DNA of 64,000 bases from Symbiodinium natans. Lineage: Eukaryota > Sar > Dinophyceae > Suessiales > Symbiodiniaceae. The stretch spans positions 124,001 to 188,000 of the forward strand of contig CAJNDS010002609.1 of assembly GCA_905221605.1 (NCBI GenBank), in the 5' to 3' direction. The position numbers were made by a program, and so were the translations under genes. Shown one piece after another: positions 40,316 through 52,099 of this stretch. The notes beneath the pieces were generated by a model. It was given only the letters and a program-made list of their open reading frames with translations. It did no database searches and was not told where the DNA came from. Position 1 is the first letter of the stretch. The number at the start of each line of letters is the position of its first letter.

Positions 40316-40730
40316 TGTTAGATTTCCAAAAGCCTCTTAAATGCAGCGCTTCTTGAGGTCTGACAGAGTCTGACAGGTGTTCATGTGTTCAGCCGCATCC
40401 GGCTACTTGTCCATGTTTATCGTGACACAATTGTCGTTGACAGCGTGTTGCTTGGTTCCATATGACGTGCAATGGCTGTTCGGCTGTGCCTGTTTACTAC
40501 TCTCGGTTGCTCTTTTATTTCCCTTTCTCTGTCTTTTCGTTTTTTTCCTTGCTCTCTTCATTTCTCCTGTTTCTTTCTCTCCGTTTATTCATGTAACGTT
40601 TAAACACATGTTGCGTATCTTCTTTCCGCTGCGTGATGGGCGCCAGACCCAATGTGGGCGGTATTTCGTTGATCGCGACAAGAAACACAGTCCAGCTGTG
40701 CTGGATTCATGTCGTTTGCTCGACAGTTTG

Positions 40731-41007
<277 letters not shown>

Positions 41008-41359
41008 CGTATGTGCAGATTCACGACTGGCTACTAGGCAAAATTGGCAAGCCAAACATCCATGCGCCCTTGCAGCTTGAGATTGCCACGTGTGCAGTTC
41101 ACGGCCTCTGCCGTTAAGAGTTAATGTTCCGTTGTTGATCAGGTTAAACTCGTGCTCCCAATCTTCTCAATTTCTAAAACAGGATTGCGATTTGTAAGCG
41201 ACGCAGCAAGTGCGGCATGCCTGCGCACTTAGATTTCCAACCCCGCCCTTAAATCACTGGTTTTCTTTGATTTTAATGGAAATGTTTACTTTTTCGTCAG
41301 AACTTGCTTAAATTTCACTCAAAATGAAGTTTTTCGCGGGTTTCGGTGCGTTTTTTTTT

Positions 41360-41488
41360 CCCGGGTGGGTCCCGGGTGGGTCCCGGAGGGGTCCCGGGAG
41401 GGTCCCGGGAGGGTCCCGGGAGGGTCCCGGGAGGGTCCCGGGAGGGTCCCGGGAGGGTCCCGGGAGGGTCCCGGGAGGGTCCCGGGAG
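41360..41488 (+). repeat. 12-bp minisatellite CCCGGGAGGGTC
   Basis: About ten near-perfect copies; the first few read CCCGGGTGGGTC. GC-rich and purine-biased. Proline-rich ORFs on the minus strand here are artefacts. Confidence 0.97.
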
Positions 41489-42242
41489 CAATCCATCCGT
41501 TTTGCGGAAAACCTCTGAAAAATGCAACGCGTGCAGTAGATTCCGGAGAACCGCGAGGGGGGAGCCAGACTTTCAACAACAATCATGAGATTTTCATGAA
41601 AAAGGCCCCAAACCACGCAAGGCGAAAGCAGCAACGAATCTTAACCCCTCAGCCTTTCCCTCAACTTGGCTCGAGACTTCTCATCGCCGCTCTGCTTAAA
41701 TTGTGCGCCGTGCGTTCTCCTGCCCGAGCTCTCCAGAACGTGGTCGTCGACCCTGAGTGAGTGTGCATTATCCGAAGTCTTAAGCCTTGAAACCTTAAAC
41801 CCTAAACTTCAAAGATCCTTGTGGCAAACCTTGAATCCTAAACCCTAGGCCCTAGGCCCGAACGCAAGATCGGTCTTGTTGGGTAATTAATGCTTTGAGC
41901 TTGTCGTTTGGACGGTTTTGCGCCTGGTGCTCAGACAAGTCACTTCCGAAACCTCGACACTTGAGACCGTGTGCTGAGTCATTGCAACTCCAGCAGGTTT
42001 AGAACCCAAGCTCTGCGCTCTTCCGTACGCCTGCCAGGTTTGTCGTTTATGCTCCTCGTCTAGCGTTCTGAGTTTGAGTTAGATTATACTGAGTGTTGTG
42101 GGCAGTTCGAAGCAACCGCGGCGGCAGACGTTTGATTTTGGCTTGGTGCATGGTGCCGCCAGCTTTATATGGTTGCCCTCGTGCTCTACCCAACTGGAAG
42201 CCTTCTATTCCTTGCTTTAAGAGGCTTTCTGGAAATCTAACA

Positions 42243-42838
42243 CCAACAGATCGAAGGTCTCTTCGAAATGCAGCGATTTCTCAGGTTCAGTTGAGTACTT
42301 CCACCCAAGCTTCCGAAGCGTGTGCTCAAATGACTCGGAAGAAAGCTTTGCCGAAGCATCCACCTCCAGGAGTGGAAAGTCGTCGTAGAAGCACCCTGAA
42401 ACCAGGCCCAGAAGATGCCAACTCAAGTGCAAGATCGATGTTGAAAGCCTGTTAAAAGCGAATACCGAAGAAGTAGCCTCAAAGGGGAGGCTCTGCGCCA
42501 CGAAGTAGCAGTGTTTGCCTGTCGATGGTTCCGTGACCGTAACGACACCAAACTTCAGTGAATCGCAAGACAGTGGAACTTGTCGGTAAGCTTTTTCAAG
42601 GTCTAGTGTGCGCCCCAGCCATCTAGGCGGCCGAGCCTTCCAATGGGACTGAAGTTCGCCACGAAGCACCTCTCCGCTGCTGAGCTCCACTTCCAAAGGT
42701 GAAGAAGAAACTCTAGCTATGTACGTGCTGATGGCTGTCATCCAATTGACATCAAAGAGAGCAAGTTCTCCAGGCAGCGGTAAGCCTTGTTGACCCCCCC
42801 TCCTTGTAGATGTCGATGGGCCTGGCCTGTGTTTCCGG
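42243..42838 (-). pseudogene. RT palm, inverted segment
   Basis: The minus strand begins near 42,838 with RPIDIYKEGG, then a frame change, LALFDVNWMTAISTYIA, GRTLDLEKAYRQVPLSC, and an active site GCFYDDFPLLEVD at about 42,370-42,400. It ends FEETFDLL at the transposon insertion. It continues directly into the thumb at 40,308 once the transposon is removed. YxDD here is FYDD-type. Confidence 0.75.
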
Positions 42839-42841
42839 GGT

Positions 42842-43195
42842 TCCTTGCTCTATGAGGACCGAGAATCCTTCTCCCCGTCTGCTCACTGGATCCGAAGGAG
42901 AGCCATCTATTTTGTGGACAACGAAGGAGCTAGAGAGGTGTTGATTAAGGGGGCGAGCAGATCGCGAACGATGCTGCTACGAGCTTCAATTTTCTTCGAG
43001 CTCGAGAATAAAGATCATGGAGTCACCTGGCTGGAGCGCGTGGTTTCTCAGAGTAACATAGCCGATGCTCCGAGCAGAGGATTGGTTGCGGAGCCAGCAG
43101 CCCTGATCAAAGGTCGTGTGACTGCACTTAGTGTTGAGAGTCTGTGCGCGAAGTGCATGGCTACTGTACAGATACCCTGGGAACTCCTCAAATAG
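42842..43195 (+). pseudogene. C-terminal half of RNase H
   Basis: The plus strand reads LLYEDRESFSPSAHWIRRR, then AIYFVDNEGAREVLIKGASR (second-half Asp) and VVSQSNIADAPSRG (terminal RNase H motif), and stops at 43,195. The first half of the same domain is on the minus strand at 39,798-39,960. Start codon is absent because this is an internal domain fragment. Confidence 0.75.
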
Positions 43196-43210
43196 TTATG
43201 GTCACTTTTA

Positions 43211-44790
43211 AAGGGGGTTATGCGTGTTGGGGCAAATCGGTAACATGCGCAGAGACAGCCAGTGCATACATGCTGGGTGCTCCAACCGAAGACCTTCGAA
43301 TGAACTCTTACTCATCGAACGCCTCGCTTCTGATTGACCCCTCACCGTGAAAAAAAGGAGGGGAGCGTCCTCGTACAGAGCTTTGTGTGATCATAGATTC
43401 TTTATTGTACTCATTGGAATAGATTGGGAATCATTGTGAAAACTTAAAGACGGCGTGTTCGCGAAGCGACAAAGTTGTCTTTTTGTTTTCATAGCAGCCG
43501 CCTAAGCTGAGCAATGATTTCCAAAATCTGCCCAAACTTGATTTTTAACTTTGACTTCCGTTTTCTCTTGTATGTGTTTGAGGACACAGACACAAGAGTG
43601 GGTTTACCGGTGATTTGTAGACTGATGCGGGGAACCGGGGGATCCTGAAAATTTCCGGAATTTTGGAAATCCCCGGAACCCCCTGCAAGGCCCCACAGAG
43701 GGGACTGACAATAGTATGCCGCGCCGTTCTTTCAGCGTGGCTCGTTTCGCACACATTGCATGGCAGTCCATGATGTACGCAGACATGGACAAAGCTAGTG
43801 CTGAGCTATGCTAAACTTTTTCACCCGCCCTCCCACCCTCGGAGTCTTTCCTTACCGATTTGGGGGTTGGTTATGCGTGTTGGGGCAAATCGGTAACATG
43901 CGCCTAGACAGCCAGTGCGCATCTCAACGCATACATGCTGGGTGCTCCAACCGAAGACCTTCGAATGAACTCTTACTCATCGAACGCCTCGCTTCTGATT
44001 GACCCCTGACCGTGAAAAAAAGGAGGGGAGCGTCCTCGTACAGAGCTTTGTGTGATCATAGATTCTTTATTGTACTCATTTTGGAATAGATTGGGAATCA
44101 TTGTGAAAACTTAAAGACGGCGTGTTCGCGAAGCGACAAAGTTGTCTTTTTGTTTTCATAGCAGCCGCCTAAGCTGAGCAATGATTTCCAAAATCTGCCC
44201 AAACTTGATTTTTAACTTTGACTTCCGTTTTCTCTTGTATGTGTTTGAGGACACAGACACAAGAGTGGGTTTACCGGTGATTTGTAGACTGATGCGGGGA
44301 ACCGGGGGATCCTGAAAATTTCCGGAATTTTGGAAATCCCCGGAACCCCCTGCAAGGCCCCACAGAGGGGACTGACAATAGTATGCCGCGCCGTTCTTTC
44401 AGCGTGGCTCGTTTCGCACACATTGCATGGCAGTCCATGATGTACGCAGACATGGACAAAGCTAGTGCTGAGCTATGCTAAACTTTTTCACCCGCCCTCC
44501 CACCCTCGGAGTTTTTCCTTACCGATTTGGGGGTTGGTTATGCGTGTTGGGGCAAATCGGTAACATGCGCCTAGACAGCCAGTGCGCATCTCAACGCATA
44601 CATGCTGGGTGCTCCAACCGAAGACCTTCGAATGAACTCTTACTCATCGAACGCCTCGCTTCTGATTGACCCCTGACCGTGAAAAAAAGGAGGGGGGCGT
44701 CCTCGTACAGAGCTTTGTGTGATCATAGATTCTTTATTGTACTCATTTTGGAATAGATTGGGAATCATTGTGAAACTTAAAGTCGATTTT
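43211..44790 (+). repeat. 667-bp tandem array, about 2.4 copies
   Basis: The mark TTATGCGTGTTGGGG occurs at 43,218, 43,871 and 44,538. The second interval is 667 bp, the first 653 bp because of small deletions. The second and third units look almost identical, so the last duplication is recent. The unit contains the ~359-bp dispersed repeat also found at 25,204. The conserved ORFs in each copy have no domain features and are not called as genes. Confidence 0.93.
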
Positions 44791-44934
44791 CATATTTCTG
44801 GGAAAAGAACGGTGTCAGGGCACATGGGCTTACACCTTGTTTGACAATAACCGGCGGGCTTGAAGAGTGTTGTAAACTACAAAAGGCCTTGAGCCACTTG
44901 GATGGATGTTTCCAGGGGAGAAGCATACACCCCG

Positions 44935-45825
44935 CGAGTTAGTTTCGAAGCTTTGAGGCCAAAAATCTTGCAAGGCTTTGGAGCTAGTTTCGGAGCTTTT
45001 TGTGACCAAACATGTTGCAAGGCCTTGGAGCCCGTTTCGAGGCTTTGTGGCCACTTGCAAGGTCTTGGAGCTAGTTTCGGAACTTTGTGAGCAGCAATCT
45101 TGCAAGACCTGGAGTTAGTTTCGAAGCTTTGTGACCAACGATCTTGCAAGGCCTTGGAGCTGGCGCGGAAGCTGGTTCCGAAGCCTTGTGACCAAAATTC
45201 TTGCAAGGCCCTTGGAGCTAGTTCCGAAGCTTTGCGACCAAAAATCTTGCAAGGTCTCGGAGCTAGATTCGAAGCCCTGGGGCCAAAAATCTTGCAAGGC
45301 CTTGGGCTAGTTTCGAAGCTTTTTGTGACCAAACATGTTGCAAGGCCTTGGAGCTCGTTTCGAAGCTTTGTGACTAACAATCTTGCAAGGTCTTGAAGTT
45401 GGTTACAGCTAGCTTCGAAACTATGTGACCAACAATCTTGCAAGGTCTTGGAGCTGGTTTCTTAGCTTTGTGACCAGCAATTTTGCCAGGCCTTGGAACT
45501 AGTTTCGAAGCTTTGCGACGAACAATCTTGCAAGGCCTTGGAGCTAGTTTCGAGGCCCTGTGCAAGGCCTTCGAGTCCTTAGAGCTACTTTGGAGGCTGT
45601 GACCAGCAGTCTTGCACTCATTTAGAAGCTTTGTGACCAAGAATCTTGCCAGGCCTTCTTGGAGTTAGTTTCGGAAGTTAGTGACCAACAATCATGGCCT
45701 TGGAGCTAGTTTCGAAGCTTTTTGACCACAAATCTTGCCAGGCTTGGAGCCAGTTTCGAAAGTTTGCGACCAATAATTTTGCAAGGCCTTGGAACCACTT
45801 TCGAAGCTTGGTGATCGAAAATGAG
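44935..45825 (+). repeat. ~48-bp minisatellite, about 17-18 copies
   Basis: The unit approximates TTGCAAGGCCTTGGAGCTAG, then TTTCGAAGCTTTGTGACCAA. Copies differ by point changes and small indels. A few degenerate reverse-complement copies (TTTCGAAACTAG, AACTAGCTCCAAGG) occur at 24,935-25,035. ORFs through it on both strands are artefacts. Confidence 0.92.
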
Positions 45826-46059
45826 GGGGGAACCACAGGTGAGGGCTTAACGCCGGGCCGTGGAGGACTGCATGGCAAAATGCAATAAACAGCACATGCA
45901 AGTACAGTTTGGCCTCCCCAAATTCCCCGGCACTCAATTGGGAAAGGCGTCCTTATGAAGCAGCCGTGCAGCCGTACATGGGGGGGAGGCTTTTGATTAA
46001 GGCGTCTTTTTTTGCCTCTGCATGGGGATCCAGTAGTTCGCTGGATCTGACGTGTTGAT

Positions 46060-46255
46060 TTAGAGTACAAGCTGAGTACTGGAATTAACGTTTCTGTGAG
46101 ACCGCTGGCTTTTCACTCATTTCTAGTACAAGCTTAGTACTGGAATCGATGCTTTCGTGAGCTGTCTGGTTTTATTGATTTGTAGTACAAGTTTAGTACT
46201 CGAATCGAATTCTCATTGGTTTGTAGTACACGCTTAGTACTGGAATCGACGTCTC
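46060..46255. repeat. Four spaced copies of a short palindrome-containing unit
   Basis: AGTACAAGCTTAGTACTGGAAT and variants occur near 46,062, 46,124, 46,183 and 46,224. Each contains AGTAC...GTACT, an inverted repeat able to form a small hairpin. Function unknown. Confidence 0.8.
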
Positions 46256-47001
46256 CGTGCTTTTTGGTAGGTTTAACAAGCTCCTGGAACGAGCGTTTCC
46301 TTCGGGGAATGCGGGCAGTGCAGATGTTTTCATGGTGTTGTAGTAGGCTTTTTGGGGAGCGGCGTTCATTGCAGAATGGCATGTCTAACGTAGTTTTTCA
46401 TCATACATATATGCCCCTTTGCGGGCGGCGTTTATGTGGGGGAGTGATGCCGCAGGGTCGCCTTCGACAACTTAATGGTCCAACGGCGTTCACTGGGGTT
46501 TAATACTCTTTGAACAAGTAGTGCCGCCTTTCCCTGCCGTGTGCGCACGCATTTGGAACCGAATGATGAGGTTTCCAGCGTGCCAGAAATTCCTTAAAGC
46601 TACCCAGTACACAACCCTCACACAATCAGCTGTTTGCACAAAAGTGTTTGGAGTTGCATAAGGACGCCCAGACAAACCTGAGGATCGTAGGCAGTCGAGA
46701 TTCAGTCGAGATATGCTGAGGCAAAAGCAACAGTGCGAGCAGCATCGAGCAGTGTGAAATAGTGTGAAATGTTTTTGAAAGGTTTGACATGCAAGTGATC
46801 GGAGTCAGTGCCTGGTGCTTGCAGTTCTCCGCTTGGCTTACAACATGTTGTTAGAACTGCTGCCAGTCCCCTGTGGCCTCCATGGGCGCTGCAGCGCCGA
46901 CATGTTGCTTCCCGCAGACCAGATCCCAAATTTCTTGAAATCTCTTGGAAGTTTTGCTGTTTGCTTTTGCCTTGTGGAAGCACAAAAATAAGGGATAGCC
47001 T
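46256..47001. other. Unassigned stretch upstream of the host gene
   Basis: No repeat or gene is supported. It may contain the promoter or 5' UTR of the gene starting near 47,002, or an earlier exon, since the first Met is not secure. Confidence 0.4.
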
Positions 47002-49375
47002 GTGCGAGGCTCCGAGGGCAGCAGCTGCTCAGTGCGAGGCGGCGGCTTGGATCCCGAGGGCGACGTAGATCCTGTGGAGGCATTGGGGACATTCGCGCAA
47101 TCAGGCGGGCTTGAGCACAAGGATGCCACCGAGGAAAAGGAAACGCCCGTCGCAAAGCTGGCCACCATTCGAAGTGCACCACCGCAAGAAATGCCGGTAT
47201 TGTGCTGTGCGCCTACCTCACCGCAGTCTCTGCTTCAGCAGAGCATGAGCATATCTGTCGAAGAGATGATGAACAAGATCCCCAGCCTGGCCAGCCTCAC
47301 AGCAGACAGCGTGGCGAATTCATCGCAGAGGCACTCAAGGGTATCCAAGATGTCGCCTTCACGGAGTGGGTCTGCGCTATCTGGTGGAAGGAGGAGCGGG
47401 AGGGGCATGTTCAGCCTTGCAATGAGCAAAAGCCAACGCTTTGAGTCTCAATGCTACGATGCCGTGGACATCGAGCTGGCCCGGGGAATCTCCATCCGCC
47501 GCTCCCTCCGAGGCTTCGGACGTGTCTGGCGCTACAACCCCAGCAATTGGACTCCCCAGGAGCGTGCCAAGCTCTACCAACTCTCAAGGCCGGAGGTCCT
47601 AAAATTTGTGTGACAAGTGGAGTGTGCATGCTGTGGCCCTTGTCAGGAATGTGGAGTCTTTTCGTGTATTCTTGTCCCATACCTGGTGGACACCGGGCCG
47701 ATGGAAGATCTTGTCCCTCTTTTTCCAGTGTGGCTGGCAATATGCCATTTTGTTTTGGCTTCTTGCCACCGTTCTTTCAATCACCTTGTGCGTTCTGGAG
47801 GTATTGCCCATGCCGTTACTGTACGAAGTAGAGTCCTTTGGGTTTAACAAGCAATGTCCGCTGGGCTTCTGGATCTTGAGCAGCAGCTGTCTGGGCATGG
47901 TGTTGGGTCTTCTGTCCACACCTTACTGGCCGGATTCGTGCAGCTCGGCTCCCCTTGGCAGAGCGTCCTTTTCTTAGAATTCGTTGGGGGGAAGGGGGCG
48001 AAGTGGCACGAAGGCAGCAGAAGCGACATGAGCTTCATCGATGTGGCAAGCATTCATCAGCTCGACCTGACGCTGATGGAGCGAGGCGTCTTCGGCATTG
48101 GTGGCTGGTTGAAGCTTGCTTGCATGACTGCAAGATTCTGGGATTCGATACCTGTCAAACTTGTTAGTCGTAAACGAGATGATGCTCGGAAGCCCCGAGA
48201 AGCCATCGCGAGGCGCATCTCGAAAGAACTTCGGATACTATGGTCCGTGCCCTGATGCACAGGTTTAGTTGACTTTGTTTTGTTTTCGCTTTATGGTGGC
48301 AAAGCATTAGCACATTGGCAATCTCCCACAAGGTCAATGCCCAACTTTTCCGTAGAACGTCTAGGTTGAACGTCTAGGTCCTGTTTTGTTTCGGTGTACT
48401 TGGACCTTCTAGATTATGTACAGGCTGCGTCGGCTCAGATTGTTGAGCTTTCCTGAACGTGAGCAGTTGGTTGGATACGGGTTAATTTTATCAAGGAGAG
48501 AATTCAAAGACTGTGAATCAGCCTAGGCAAAAGCAAGATGAACCAATGAGCAACATCATCACTGAATTTGTTTGTTTCGCCTTCAAGGGTATGTTCTAGC
48601 TGAGAGCCAGGGGCAACTTGCCACTGTTACCAGACATTCCTCCCAGCTTAGGGGGGCGCTGTGTTTTTGTTAAGGGGGGGGGGGGGGGGGGGGTCCCTTT
48701 GGGCAGTTAAGGTGTCCTGAATCCCAAAGTGTCGTGAGATTGATGGACCTTGTGAGTGGTATATCCTAGGTCCAAGCATGTAGCCCCTCCCAAAGTTAGG
48801 CTCTCTTCTAGCTCCTGTTAATGGTTGATCTGGGGCTGAGTCCTAATTGTCTTAATTTTTTGGAGTTACGAACCGCCTTACGGACGGGAAATGGAGGTTG
48901 CTCTGGGAACACGAGATAGATGTTCGCCATGAACATGCAAAAGAAATCCAGGTTTCCACTGAGGAAGTCTGTTTTCTCTTTAAACACAGAAAATCATGTT
49001 TTCCAGAGAAAACGCTCAACACCAGAGAAAAACAGCCTTATTCTTGGATTTATTGCTCCTCTACGCTGCCCCACGTCTCCACGCCCGCAGCAACTAAAGC
49101 AACAAACCCACCCCCCCCCGCAGCAAAAAAGCAAAATGCGCCACGCTACTCTTAGACCCGTCCTTTCTAATTGTTCATCTGTGAGAAGCCAAGAAACCAA
49201 ACCAGGCTTTAGCAAGGCAAGGTGTGATGGGTGCTGTGGTTGGACTGGTATCGATCTGTTTGTAGGAAAACCGTAAAACCTTTAATTTCTTTATATGCTA
49301 GTCAACAACAGCAGCAACAACAACAACATCAACAACAGCAACAACAACAACATCAACAACAGCAGCAGCAGCAGC

Positions 49376-49425
<50 letters not shown>

Positions 49426-49452
49426 CCACAACAACAACAACAACATCAACAA

Positions 49453-49484
<32 letters not shown>

Positions 49485-49489
49485 GCAGC

Positions 49490-49550
<61 letters not shown>

Positions 49551-50754
49551 GGCGCCTTACCTGTCACGTCTCTGGTGCGTGTTTGAGCTGGCCGCCTACA
49601 AGAAGGTGAATCCACTTGGAAAGCTCACAGTCAGACCTCTCTTCATGGAAAGGATGCTGGCTAGTCTCTGGCTTGCGGTTGTTTCATACAGCTTTTTCTA
49701 CCTGCTAACGCAGTCGCGCATGGGTAGCGATACTGTATTCTATGTGGGGAATGCTCTTTGCACTGTGCCACTCTATGCGTTGACACACTTTCTGAAGCAG
49801 AACTTTTTTGAGAAGCATCAGCTGATTGCCCACTTGGAGACGTTCGACTTGGATGAAGTTGGGTGTTCTCAAGAGTTTGATCGAGCCTGGGACGAAATAG
49901 ATGCTGAATGGGAGGATTCATTTTGAAGAAGCATTCTTTCAACGGATTTGGCAACCGGGATCGGGTACTTCTGTGGCAGTTCAGGGCTCACGTCATTTTT
50001 TCATCGGAGTTTTCTCGCTTGCTGAGTCAGGAGCGTTCATCCATGCAGCTATCGAGAAGCACGGGCGCATTCTAAAACGACGTTTCCTTTTGCTGTTTGT
50101 GATAAACAACAAGCCAGCTGTGCCATAGAAAACCCAGATGAGTTAAGGAAATGGTATGGAAGCAAGGAAGCCTTCACAGACTTTGTTCGTGGTGAGCTCA
50201 AGATGGAGGTGTCAACAGCAATCTCATCGAGAAGGAGATTTCCACTTCAATACCTCCTGTTGATCAGCCTGCCAATATTTAGCGTGAGTCTTGAACTATT
50301 GTTGGCACTTTGGATGGCTGGTGCGCCACAAGAGCACGTGGTGTCCTTCTTCATCTGCAACTTCATGGGACTGAACCTGTTTTTGTTTTCTTCCACCGTC
50401 TTGGTGCTGTGCTACATGTGCGACCACTTTGCACGGCACCTGAGCCACGCGTGGACCCTGGCAGTGACGTGCGTCATTGCGGCGTGCGGTGGCACCGGTA
50501 TGAGTCTTGCCAGAGTCGCTTGGAAGAACGGCTTGGCCTATACTGTGATCTATACGCTGGCCGCCCTGCTTGTTGCTATTCTTGCACGTTGGTTGGATGG
50601 CATCTCCTGCGGAATTGCGTGCTCATGCTGTGGTCCCTGGCCTCAGACGGATGGCATGACGGCCATTCCTGTTACAGATTCCGCCAGAGGTGTCAGCACC
50701 ATCCTTGAGTCCAGCCAAGAGCTGAGGGAGGGAGCGTTTGGCACGCGGTCCTAA
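47002..50754 (+). CDS. Multi-exon multi-pass membrane protein with a split TIR-like signature
   Basis: My spliced model joins 47,002-47,609, 47,647-47,937, 48,018-48,110, 48,213-48,246, 49,552-49,882, 50,031-50,055 and 50,148-50,754, about 660 residues. The head is Ser-rich and disordered. VESFRVFLSHTWWTPGRWK resembles strand A of TIR domains. Two hydrophobic segments follow (QYAILFWLLATVLSITLCVL; FWILSSSCLGMVLGLL). Then SFIDVASIHQLDLTLMERGV, LRILWSAPYLSRLWCVFELA, with a Glu where TIR enzymes keep their catalytic Glu. About six more membrane helices come after. The first junction (47,610-47,646, 37 bp) could instead be a 2-bp loss in a GT run. Other junctions keep the frame and restore a smooth protein. 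The TIR relation is inference; the product is otherwise unrecognised. Confidence 0.7.
47938..48017 (+). other. Intron, GT-AG, 80 bp
   Basis: Removing it joins TPYWPDS to RSDMSFIDVASIHQ in frame. Inferred from reading frames only. Confidence 0.55.
48111..48212 (+). other. Intron, GA-AG, 102 bp
   Basis: Exon ...GGCTGGTT is followed by GAAGCTTGC; the intron ends CATCGCGAG before GCGCATCTCG. Splicing gives GIGGWLRISKELRILWS. GA 5' borders are known in dinoflagellates. Confidence 0.65.
48247..49551 (+). other. Intron, GT-AG, 1,305 bp, ending in a (CAA)n tract
   Basis: The donor GTGCCC follows TGGTCC; the acceptor is the last CAG of the CAA/CAG repeat. Splicing gives LRILWSAPYLSRLWCVFEL. The intron also contains a 20-G run at 48,674-48,693. 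Confidence 0.7.
49303..49551 (+). repeat. CAA/CAG microsatellite at the intron 3' end
   Basis: About 250 bp of CAA with interspersed CAG, CAT and CCA. It is in frame with the following exon, so unspliced RNA reads as poly-Gln into the gene, but the stop just after the donor site prevents read-through from upstream. Confidence 0.95.
49883..50030 (+). other. Intron, GA-AG, 148 bp
   Basis: GAGC is repeated at both borders (GAT C|GAGCCT...GTCAG|GAGCG). Splicing gives QEFDRAFIHAAIE. Confidence 0.65.
50056..50147 (+). other. Intron, GA-AG, 92 bp
   Basis: The exon ends ATCGA, the intron starts GAAGCACGGG and ends GAGTTAAG before GAAATGG. Splicing gives HAAIEKWYGSKEAF. The exon it follows is only 25 bp long. 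Confidence 0.65.
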
Positions 50755-51519
50755 GCTTTCCCCACAGAAAGTCTTGTACAGATTGTAAATGGTGGGAGCG
50801 CGTGGGAGCTTGTCTTTATGTTGTTTATAGGATCCTCTCACCTCCTGAAGCGCAAAGCGCTTCCTAGACAAGAAGAGGCAACTCACACAGCATGAATTGT
50901 GAGCCGAGGATCGCTCATGCACACATCTCTCATTTCTTCCTTGCATCTCTGTGGCCTTAGGCCCGGGGAAACGAGAGTGAGAGCTGTTAAACATGGTTGC
51001 AGTTTGGCAACCACCCAAGGCTCCAAGCAACAACAGAGGCACGTCTGGAGTGGCAGTTATTTGATGAGGCTGAGATGTTCGCACTTTCGAGCTTTCGTGC
51101 TTGGAGTTTCAGGGTTGAGGGGCCTTGGAGGCTTGGCCCGCTTCTCGGGGCGCGCTGCCCTGTGCCCTTACCATGGCTGGCACTCCAGCGTCCAGCCCTC
51201 TTAGTCCAATAGTGTCTCACTGCGTCATTGAAGAAAATCGACGAAGCGGGTGTCAGCACTCATGGGCGTTTTAGCAGGACCTCCTGAACAAGGGTCTTGA
51301 ACTCGTTGGAGAAGGGTTTCGGGTCTCTCAGAGTTCACGGATTCAGGGAAGATGTGGGGAAGGAGGCTTTTCAAGGGTCTACAGCTTCGTTCGCCCCCGC
51401 CACCTGACCGCCATCGCGAATTGATATCTTGCCTCCATGCCCCGAAGGCTGAAACGCCTTGGCGTTTAGGTGAGTTTTCTGAAAGTACATCCTTGTACAT
51501 CCTTCTAGAATTACTGTAA
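50755..51519. other. Downstream of the host gene, no supported feature
   Basis: This should contain the 3' UTR. No poly-A signal can be named with confidence; dinoflagellate genes often lack AATAAA. Confidence 0.4.
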
Positions 51520-52096
51520 CTACTCCAAAAAGGGCATTTGCTTCTGGCCAAGCGGACTGGAGTTGTGGGGTTTTGTCTTGTGTCGTCGCTTGGCACGCCG
51601 ATCAGACACCCTGCTTCGCGGCCCACGCCGAGAGGAGGAGGCCAGCTTTTGCAGGAACGCCTCCTTTGGGTCGAGTTCAGACCCCGCGCCCGTCTGAAAC
51701 TGGTATGGTGAAGTCGGCTTGTGAACAGTTTTCGTGAACTGGCCGGGCTTTGCCAGGCTACGAGGTTGGACGAGGTAGAAGGCGTCGTAAAGGTTGAGGG
51801 GGCCGACAGGCGGGAACCCCGCCACGGCATCGTGCGATGGTCCGGGTCAGAGACGACGTCTCATCGAGATACAGGAACAATTCCACGACGTTCCACGTGC
51901 GTGTCTGCTGGAACGGTCGGCCCCGCATGTCACTTGCCGACCATGACGAAGCAAGCAAGCTGGGCTTGTCTCGTAATAAGATTTGGCGAAGGATTTTGGA
52001 AACCGGTTCGAAGTGCAGAAAATACAGGCGCTTGACTCGGAGGAGGCCGGGAACCTCAAGAATCATCGCGATGAACAGCAACAACGTCTTCATCAT
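51520..52096 (-). CDS. Possible hypothetical gene or exon pair
   Basis: The minus strand opens MMKTLLLFIAMILEVPGLLR, a possible signal anchor, and continues RPFQQTRTWNVVELFLYLDE to about 51,840. After a one-base frame change near 51,825 protein-like sequence resumes: AGFPPVGPLNLYDAFYLVQP, KEAFLQKLASSSRRGP, then a basic tail to a stop at 51,520. The two halves read naturally together, but no family is recognised. The break may be an indel or a tiny intron. Confidence 0.3.
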
Positions 52097-52099
52097 TAC

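Noticed and set aside
41315-41634. Pro/Gly/Arg ORFs on both strands
   Set aside because: Translations of the 12-bp minisatellite.
43545-44669. Small conserved ORFs repeated in the 667-bp units
   Set aside because: Identical only because the DNA unit is duplicated; no domain and several overlapping frames.
44935-45825. CRISPR-like array
   Set aside because: The units are contiguous and diverged, without unique spacers, and the context is eukaryotic.
49231-49926. 231-codon poly-Gln ORF
   Set aside because: The Gln tract is the (CAA)n end of an intron; only the part after 49,551 is exon. Opposite-strand Leu and Val ORFs are the same repeat.
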